Below the pieces are notes generated by a model. The model worked only from the letters and a program-made list of their open reading frames with translations. It searched no databases and was not told the origin of the DNA. A stretch of DNA of 36,154 bases from Clostridiales bacterium (GTDB taxonomy: Bacteria > Bacillota > Clostridia > Peptostreptococcales > Acidaminobacteraceae): positions 1-36,154 of the forward strand of contig JASUSA010000036.1 of the NCBI GenBank assembly GCA_030446305.1, given 5' to 3'. Both the position numbers and the translations under genes were made by a program. This document shows, in pieces, positions 30,537 to 36,154 of the stretch (position 1 is its first letter; every line of letters begins with the position of its first letter).

Positions 30537-32462
30537 TTATTCCAGTTCAAACACACCGGTGTACAACTGATAATACCTTCCTTTTTCAGCGATAAGCTGA
30601 TCGTGATTGCCGCGTTCAACAATGCGGCCGTGTTCGAGTACCATGATGACATCTGCATTCTGCACGGTTGAAAGTCTGTGTGCAATGACAAATACCGTAC
30701 GCCCTTTCATCAGGGCATCCATCCCCGCTTGGACGATGGCTTCAGTTCTCGTATCAATTGAAGACGTCGCCTCGTCAAGGATCATTACCGGCGGGTCTGC
30801 CACCGCTGCCCGTGCAATGGAAATCAGTTGGCGCTGCCCTTGCGAAAGGCCGCTGCCATCGCCTTTTAGCACCGTATGATAGCCTTGCGGCAGCATGCGG
30901 ATAAAGCCGTCGGCATTGGCAAGCTTTGCCGCCTCAATACACGCTTCATCGGTGGCGTCCAGTTTGCCATATCGAATATTGTCCAGTACGGTCCCTGTGA
31001 ACAGATTGACATCCTGCAAAACAATTCCCAGTGAACGCCGTAAATCCGCCTTTTTAATTTTGTTGATATTGACGCCGTCGTATTGGATTTTGCCGTCTGC
31101 AATGTCGTAAAAGCGGTTAATGAGGTTGGTAATCGTCGTTTTGCCCGCGCCTGTTGCACCGACAAAGGCAACTTTTTGGCCGGGTTTTGCATAGAGTGAA
31201 ATATTGTGCAGCACGATTTTATTGGCTTCATAGCCAAAATCTACATCAAAAAATCGGATTTCACCTTTAAGTGGCGTATAGAGTACTGTCCCGTCACTGT
31301 GCGGATGTTTCCACGCCCAAATATCCGTTTTTTCTTCACACTCGTGGATCACGCCGCTTTCTTCCCTAACATTGACCAGCGTGACATGACCATTATCCTG
31401 TTCAACCGGCTCATCCATTAATTCAAAAATACGCGATGCGCCTGCAAGTGCCATCACCACCATATTAAACTGCATGGAAATCTGTCCTATTGGGTTGATG
31501 AAGGCACGCGATAAGGTAAGAAAGGAGACAATCGTCCCAATGGTTAGGGTATTCACCCCGGTGAGGCTCAGATTCGGCACACCTGCAATGCCCGCCGCAC
31601 CGCCGATAATCGCAATAATAACATAGAGCATATACCCTAAGTTTCCCACGATCGGCATGGTGATGTTGCCGTATTTATTGGCCTCCGTGGCGCTGTCGCA
31701 AAGCGCTTCATTCTTAACGTCAAACGCCTTTGCAGCGCTATCCTCATAACAGAACACCTTGACCACTTTCTGACCGTTAATCATCTCTTCAATGTAACCG
31801 TTAAGGTCTCCAAGTGACGCCTGCTGTTTAACAAAATACGAGCCGCTTCGCCCGACGAGGACGCGAATCACTTTTAGCAAAACGACGGCAAACAGCGCAA
31901 CAAATAGGGCAAGGCCGACACTGAGGTAGAGCATTGAGACAAATGCTGCAATCACGGTGAACATTGACGACAGCATCTGTGGAAGACTCTGTGAAATCGC
32001 CTGTCTAAGGGTATCTGTATCATTGGTATAATGGCTCATTAAATCGCCGTGCGTATGCGTATCAAAGTGTCTGATGGGAAGTGCCTGCATGTGTTCAAAC
32101 ATTCTGTCTCTAATTTTTTTCAGCGTTCCCTGTCCGATGATGACCATTGTGCGATTATAGAAAAGTGTTGCAGATACGCCAATCAAGTACACGGCGCCGA
32201 TACTCATCACAGCCCGCGCCAGCGATGCATAGACCGGATTGGCCTGACCGAGCAGCGGTGTGATATAATCGTCAATCAGCGTTCGGAGAAACAGCGATGA
32301 CGCCGCACTGGCGGATGCACTGATGAGAATACATAAAAAGACGACGATCAGACGATATTTGTATTCTGCCATATAGCTGTAAAGCCTTTTAATCGTTCCC
32401 GGTTTAAAGCGGTGTTTAGGCCTTTTCGGCGCGGCTTTATGATTATCCGTGTTATGCTTCAT
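30537..32462 (-). CDS. ABC exporter half, subunit with canonical Walker B (LmrD/BmrD-like)
   Basis: 641 residues from ATG at 32462, selected by AGAGGAGGTG just upstream; the gene overlaps the partner gene by 11 bp. Residues about 35-360 form a six-helix exporter domain. An inserted linker of roughly 50 residues (about 380-430, ending at GEIRFFDVDFGYE) precedes the ATPase domain. Walker A is GATGAGKT, the signature is degenerate (LSQGQ rather than LSGGQ), and Walker B is MILDEATSSID, with a normal catalytic Glu. This pattern fits the active subunit of a heterodimeric multidrug-type exporter. The partner carries the complementary defect. Substrate unknown. Confidence 0.9.
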   Translation of the reverse strand: MKHNTDNHKAAPKRPKHRFKPGTIKRLYSYMAEYKYRLIVVFLCILISASASAASSLFLRTLIDDYITPLLGQANPVYASLARAVMSIGAVYLIGVSATLFYNRTMVIIGQGTLKKIRDRMFEHMQALPIRHFDTHTHGDLMSHYTNDTDTLRQAISQSLPQMLSSMFTVIAAFVSMLYLSVGLALFVALFAVVLLKVIRVLVGRSGSYFVKQQASLGDLNGYIEEMINGQKVVKVFCYEDSAAKAFDVKNEALCDSATEANKYGNITMPIVGNLGYMLYVIIAIIGGAAGIAGVPNLSLTGVNTLTIGTIVSFLTLSRAFINPIGQISMQFNMVVMALAGASRIFELMDEPVEQDNGHVTLVNVREESGVIHECEEKTDIWAWKHPHSDGTVLYTPLKGEIRFFDVDFGYEANKIVLHNISLYAKPGQKVAFVGATGAGKTTITNLINRFYDIADGKIQYDGVNINKIKKADLRRSLGIVLQDVNLFTGTVLDNIRYGKLDATDEACIEAAKLANADGFIRMLPQGYHTVLKGDGSGLSQGQRQLISIARAAVADPPVMILDEATSSIDTRTEAIVQAGMDALMKGRTVFVIAHRLSTVQNADVIMVLEHGRIVERGNHDQLIAEKGRYYQLYTGVFELE

Positions 32463-34206
32463 CGCCGACACCTCCTCTATTTTGAGATTCAAAGACTTCG
32501 CGGTAAATTGCATTGTTTACGAGCAGCATTTCATGTGTGCCCACGGCATCAACCTTGCCGTCATTCATGACAATAATCTTGTCAGCATCCTGTACAGAAG
32601 CGATGCGCTGAGCAATGATGATCTTTGTCGTATCTGGGATGTTTTCTCGGAATGCCTGACGAATCAAGCTGTCCGTTTTGGTATCGACCGCACTGGTCGA
32701 ATCGTCCAGAATCAATATTTTCGGTTGTTTTAACAGTGCCCTTGCAATACAGAGCCGTTGTCGCTGACCGCCGGAGACATTGGTACCGCCCTGTTCAATA
32801 TACGTATCGTACTGATCGGGAAATTCCCGAATAAAATCATCTGCCTGCGCCAACTGAGACGCTTTGATGAGTTCTTCATCCGTCGCCTTTTCATTTCCCC
32901 ATCTCAAATTCTGTTTAATACTGCCCGAGAAGAGAATGTTCTTTTGAAGCACCACAGCCACTTGGTTGCGGAGTGATTCGATATCGTAATCCCTGACATC
33001 GACACCACCGACTTTCACACTGCCGGACGTCGCATCGTAGAGTCTGGAAATCAATTGAACAAGGCTGGATTTTGCGGAGCCTGTCCCGCCGACAATACCA
33101 ATGGTCTCACCAGATTGAATGGTTAAGTCAATGTGGTTCAGCACCATTTTATCGGCACTGGCCGTATAGGCAAACGATACATCATCAAAGACAATTGAAC
33201 CGTCTTTTACATCGCGGATTGGCGCATCGTTGTTTTTAAGATCGCTTTCTTCATCCAGCACTTCTACGATCCTTTCAACGGAAGCCCGTGAAATAATGAT
33301 CATGACAAAGATCATGGACAGCATCATAAGGCTCATTAGAATCTGCATGGTGTAAGTAATCAAACTCGCCAGTTCACCTGTGGAAAGGCCTATGGCTGCA
33401 TTGTTCCCGCTGGCGACAATGGCTTTTGCGCCAAACCATGATAACATCAGCATGCTGCCGTAAAGACAAAATTGCAGCATTGGCATATTAAAAGCCAGCC
33501 TTTTTTCGGCCTTTGAAAAATCTTCAAAGATTGATTTTGAAATGTCTTTAAATTTTTCGACTTCAAAAGCTTCACGGTTATAGGATTTGACGACGCGAAT
33601 ACCGCGAAGGTTCTCCTGTACCACGCTGTTCAATTTATCATATGTTCTAAAGACGCGTACAAAAATCGGGTGAACATTGGACATAATCAGCCAAAGCCCC
33701 AATCCGAGCACCGGAATGACACCCAAAAAAATAAGTGATAGTTTTGCGTCAATGCGAAATGAAAAGATTAGTGCGAAAATGATCATCATCGGTGCTCTCA
33801 CAGCGAGCCTGACCATCATCTGAAAAGCATTTTGTACGTTTGTAATATCCGTCGTCAACCGCGTAATAATGCTGGCCGACGAAAACTTGTCGATGTTTGA
33901 AAATGAAAATTTTTGCACATTGTAAAACATGTCATGGCGTAAATTCTTTGCGAATCCCGCCGATGCAATAGCAGCGCTCCGACCGGCCAGAACACCGGTT
34001 ATCAGGGAAAATACAGCGCATACAACTAAAATTAATCCAATTTTCCACACATACGTCATGTCCTTCTGATTGATTCCGTTGTCAATTAAGAAAGCCATCA
34101 GCGTTGGAATAATAATCTCCAGAACGGATTCAAGGGTGACGTAAACAGGTGCGAGAATCATATCCTTTTTATACTCGCGCACACTTGCTAATAGCTTACG
34201 AATCAT
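32452..34206 (-). CDS. ABC exporter half, subunit with degenerate Walker B
   Basis: 584 residues, six membrane helices (about 1-310) and an ATPase domain (340-580). Walker A is GGTGSAKS, the signature is VSGGQ (normal), and Walker B is ILDDSTSAVD, with Asp in place of the catalytic Glu. The two subunits are therefore complementary. One composite site combines the intact Walker B of the partner with this normal signature. The other combines this Asp with the partner's LSQGQ. Heterodimeric exporters of the BmrCD/LmrCD type show exactly this asymmetry. AGGAG before 34206 supports the start. It follows the MarR gene after 10 bp. Confidence 0.92.
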   Translation of the reverse strand: MIRKLLASVREYKKDMILAPVYVTLESVLEIIIPTLMAFLIDNGINQKDMTYVWKIGLILVVCAVFSLITGVLAGRSAAIASAGFAKNLRHDMFYNVQKFSFSNIDKFSSASIITRLTTDITNVQNAFQMMVRLAVRAPMMIIFALIFSFRIDAKLSLIFLGVIPVLGLGLWLIMSNVHPIFVRVFRTYDKLNSVVQENLRGIRVVKSYNREAFEVEKFKDISKSIFEDFSKAEKRLAFNMPMLQFCLYGSMLMLSWFGAKAIVASGNNAAIGLSTGELASLITYTMQILMSLMMLSMIFVMIIISRASVERIVEVLDEESDLKNNDAPIRDVKDGSIVFDDVSFAYTASADKMVLNHIDLTIQSGETIGIVGGTGSAKSSLVQLISRLYDATSGSVKVGGVDVRDYDIESLRNQVAVVLQKNILFSGSIKQNLRWGNEKATDEELIKASQLAQADDFIREFPDQYDTYIEQGGTNVSGGQRQRLCIARALLKQPKILILDDSTSAVDTKTDSLIRQAFRENIPDTTKIIIAQRIASVQDADKIIVMNDGKVDAVGTHEMLLVNNAIYREVFESQNRGGVGDEA

Positions 34207-34216
34207 GTAGATCTCC

Positions 34217-34666
34217 TTATTTGTTCTCCATGGCTATGGAGATATTTTCTTTCATTCTGTCAATATAAGATGTCAATGTCTCGATTTCAGCTTCGGAAAA
34301 CCCCGTCATAAGCGTTTTTTCCATGGCATCGGCATCTTTTGTCATGACTTCTCGTATTTTCCACGCTTTATCGGTTAATACAATTTTTTTGAGACGGGCA
34401 TCCTGCTCAACTGCCTGACGCTCAATCAATCCTTTTCGCTCCATTAAGCTCAGCACTTTAGAGGCTGTTGACCGCGCTATTGTAAAATGTTCTTCAATAT
34501 CCTTCTGAAAGATTTCACGATCTGAGTGATTGGCCAGATAACCAATAATCCACCCATTGTTGCCTGTCACGCGTTCGATTTCCTCATTATGCGCCGAAAA
34601 AGCAAAATAGCGTCTGATCAAATTATTAAGCGCACGCAGCTCCAGACCAATCCGCCTTTGTAACAT
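34217..34666 (-). CDS. MarR-family transcriptional regulator
   Basis: 149 residues from ATG at 34666, chosen by AAGGAGG 5 nt upstream; the frame runs 16 codons further without one. A winged helix lies at about 45-105, with FQKDIEEHFTIARSTASKVLSLMERKGLIERQAVEQDARLKKIVLT, including the wing (DARLKK). Helices at both ends form the dimer interface. It leads an operon with two ABC exporter genes and has a palindrome in its own leader, so it likely represses that operon and is relieved by the exported drug or a signal. Confidence 0.92.
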   Translation of the reverse strand: MLQRRIGLELRALNNLIRRYFAFSAHNEEIERVTGNNGWIIGYLANHSDREIFQKDIEEHFTIARSTASKVLSLMERKGLIERQAVEQDARLKKIVLTDKAWKIREVMTKDADAMEKTLMTGFSEAEIETLTSYIDRMKENISIAMENK

Positions 34667-34786
34667 CGTTACCTCCTTAATCCTTCTCATTGCTGTCTTT
34701 GGGGTCACATTCACACGCCATTCACCGCTTCAGGTGTTTTGTCTGCAAATCGATTAACCATGGCAGCAGTCGAAAATAAAAAATAT

Positions 34787-34802
34787 TGTTCTATGTAGAA
34801 CA
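34787..34802. promoter_or_regulatory. Likely MarR operator
   Basis: TGTTCTA-TG-TAGAACA is a perfect inverted repeat with 7-bp arms. It begins about 8 bp downstream of the predicted transcription start of the marR operon, so a bound dimer would block RNA polymerase. Confidence 0.7.
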
Positions 34803-34816
34803 GTTCGCTATAAAAC

Positions 34817-34845
34817 ATTATAGTGATCCAGTCGAATTCTGTCAA
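34817..34845 (-). promoter_or_regulatory. Perfect-consensus sigma-A promoter of the marR-ABC operon
   Basis: Minus-strand TTGACA (34845-34840), exactly 17 bp, TATAAT (34822-34817). All 12 bases match consensus. Start near 34810; the 5' leader is about 145 nt. Confidence 0.88.
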
Positions 34846-34861
34846 TACCGGCGTCGCAAAA

Positions 34862-34932
34862 AAATAAAAATCCCGACAGCTTTCCATGCGTCAGTTCAAT
34901 GCGAATTGAACACATTTATATAATGCTGTCGG
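34862..34932 (-). terminator. Long-stem terminator after rplI
   Basis: On the minus strand CCGACAGC/GCTGTCGG (34932-34925 with 34880-34873) encloses a second perfect hairpin, GTTCAAT/ATTGAAC (34911-34905, 34900-34894). A T-rich run (GATTTTTATTTTTTT) follows. It ends the gdpP-rplI transcript. The inner hairpin with its 4-nt loop is unusual for a plain terminator. Confidence 0.75.
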
Positions 34933-34973
34933 AATTTTGTTTTGTTGATAATCAGCAAATCACCATTCGCCGA

Positions 34974-35420
34974 TTATTCTTCTGTGACTTTCACGCTGAA
35001 TTGTGCGGATACCTTTGGATAAACCTTCACAGTAACCAGTGTCGTGCCCAGTGTTCGGATCGGCTGATCCAGTGCGATTTTTTTCTTGTCGATATCAATG
35101 CCATGCGCTTTTTTCAGCTCGTCTGCGATGTCCTTGTTGGTAATAGAACCAAACAGCCGCCCGCCTTCTCCCGCTTTGGCCTTGAAAACGATTTGTATTT
35201 TCTCAATCACTTTACCGAGTTCAACCGCTTCGGCGTAGGCTTCGTCTTTTCGCTTCTGAACCGTTGCCTGCTGATGCTCCAATGCCCTTACATTGCCTTC
35301 TGTCGCTTCTTTTGCAAGACCTCTGGGAATTAAATAGTTTCTAGCGTGTCCATCACTTGCGTTAATGACGTCACCTTTCTTTCCGGTGCCCTTGATATCC
35401 TTTAACAATATAACTTTCAT
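34974..35420 (-). CDS. rplI: Ribosomal protein bL9
   Basis: 148 residues, the normal length. The N-terminal domain [36 protein letters not shown] is diagnostic. A long connecting helix (about 40-75) and a C-terminal rRNA-binding domain ([30 protein letters not shown]) follow. It binds 23S rRNA near the L1 stalk and affects frame maintenance. It starts directly after the gdpP stop with AAAGGGGATAA upstream, so the two are co-transcribed as in many Firmicutes. Confidence 0.98.
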   Translation of the reverse strand: MKVILLKDIKGTGKKGDVINASDGHARNYLIPRGLAKEATEGNVRALEHQQATVQKRKDEAYAEAVELGKVIEKIQIVFKAKAGEGGRLFGSITNKDIADELKKAHGIDIDKKKIALDQPIRTLGTTLVTVKVYPKVSAQFSVKVTEE

Positions 35421-36154
35421 CTACTTATCCCCTTTCTCATAATATTCATCAATTGCGGCGATAAGCCGTAGCTTAACTGCCTCAATACTCGTATCTCTAA
35501 ATTGTGCGCCGGCAACCTCCAGATGGCCGCCGCCGCCTAATTTTTCTAAAATCACCTGAACGTTGATATCTCCCAGCGACCTTCCTGAAATAAAGACGGT
35601 GTCATCCACTCTTTGGCCGATGACAAAGGAGGCGATGATACCCCGAATGTTGAGGAGATCGTCTGCCGCCTGCGCCGCAATCAGCTGAATGCTCTCACTG
35701 GACTTGTTGGAAGACGAAATGGCAATAGCTTCATGATAGCGCATGGCATTGCCAACAATTGCTGCCTTTTCAGTAAAGGTTTCCAAATCGTCCTGAAAAA
35801 GCTGCCTGACGCGAATCGTATCAGCGCCCTGACGCCTTAAAAACGCAGCGGCATCAAAGGTGCGCACGCCTGTTTTAAGCGAAAAGTTTTTTGTGTCGAC
35901 TGTAATGCCTGCGAGCAGTGCATCGGCTTCTTCCTTTTCGATTTTCGGCTTGTTCTCCATATACTGAAAGAGCTCGGCAATCAATTCCGAAGTACTTGAA
36001 GCATAAGGTTCCATATACTTTAAAACGGTGTTTTCAATAAACTCCGTGCTGCGTCTGTGGTGATCGATCAGCACCGTCCGCGATGTCTGTGCAATGAGCT
36101 CCGGACATTCTGTCAGGCTTGGCTTATGGGTGTCGACAACAACCAGCAGCATGT
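35421..36154 (-). CDS. gdpP: DHH/DHHA1 cyclic-di-AMP phosphodiesterase, C-terminal part
   Basis: Only the C-terminal 243 residues lie in the window; the gene continues past the right edge. Seen are VVVDTHKPSLTE and LIDHHRRS (DHH motifs), a later TVDTKNFSLKTG, and a DHHA1 domain ending in GGGGHLEVAGAQF (the GGGH motif that binds substrate). In full-length GdpP, membrane helices, a PAS domain and a degenerate GGDEF domain lie before this part, all outside the window. It hydrolyses c-di-AMP to pApA. The neighbouring rplI supports GdpP over other DHH proteins such as NrnA. Confidence 0.9.
   Translation of the reverse strand, partial: MLLVVVDTHKPSLTECPELIAQTSRTVLIDHHRRSTEFIENTVLKYMEPYASSTSELIAELFQYMENKPKIEKEEADALLAGITVDTKNFSLKTGVRTFDAAAFLRRQGADTIRVRQLFQDDLETFTEKAAIVGNAMRYHEAIAISSSNKSSESIQLIAAQAADDLLNIRGIIASFVIGQRVDDTVFISGRSLGDINVQVILEKLGGGGHLEVAGAQFRDTSIEAVKLRLIAAIDEYYEKGDK

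Overview
This window reads as chromosomal DNA of an anaerobic, amino-acid-fermenting member of the Clostridia (Firmicutes). Indicators are AGGAGG-type ribosome binding sites, near-consensus sigma-A promoters, a coenzyme-B12-dependent lysine fermentation cluster (kdd, kamA, kamB, kamD, kamE), a sigma54 activator next to it, and Firmicute housekeeping genes (gdpP, rplI, dnaB, ispE). I cannot name the species. Almost every gene is on the minus strand, so operons read from high to low coordinates. The only confident plus-strand gene is the capA-like gene at 22481-23788. I see no rRNA, tRNA, CRISPR array, insertion sequence or phage gene.

Layout from left to right. 1-3662: a secreted protein with repeated IPT/TIG domains, cut by the window edge. 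4032-7510: a two-gene operon of a FapA/DUF342 protein and a multi-GAF protein. 7511-8508: about 1 kb without an established gene, holding hairpins, C-rich RNA elements, terminators on both strands and a 12-bp tandem repeat. 8509-11656: cbiM-cbiQ-cbiO cobalt uptake genes plus a DUF3842 gene. 11774-11889: a strong promoter and a short terminated leader before cbiM. 11909-17720: kdd-kamA-kamB-kamD-kamE behind a well-matched -24/-12 promoter. 18000-19415: the PAS-AAA+-Fis sigma54 activator likely to drive that operon. 19570-22267: ispE, a GntR/FCD regulator, a DUF1934 protein and a degenerate GGDEF membrane protein, tightly packed. 22481-24347: capA-like gene converging with, and overlapping, a GNAT acetyltransferase. 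24351-30247: dnaB-GNAT, and a MoxR / DUF58 / transglutaminase operon. 30537-34845: a MarR-controlled heterodimeric ABC exporter with a textbook promoter and operator. 34974-36154: rplI and the 3' part of gdpP.

How the parts fit: lysine 5,6-aminomutase (KamDE) needs adenosylcobalamin and PLP, KamB is its predicted reactivation partner, KamA and Kdd act on either side of it in lysine degradation, and CbiMQO brings in the cobalt for the cofactor. The cluster lacks kce, kal and kamC, which usually accompany these genes. The least explained parts are the RNA-like elements: a plus-strand hairpin with a six-cytosine loop (about 7880-8028), a short terminated RNA upstream of fapA (7621-7716), a C-rich 3' UTR after the cobalt operon (8258-8446), and the cbiM leader (11774-11854), in which a repeated 9-mer allows alternative pairing with the terminator. 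Degenerate 11-16 bp tandem repeats recur in several spacers.
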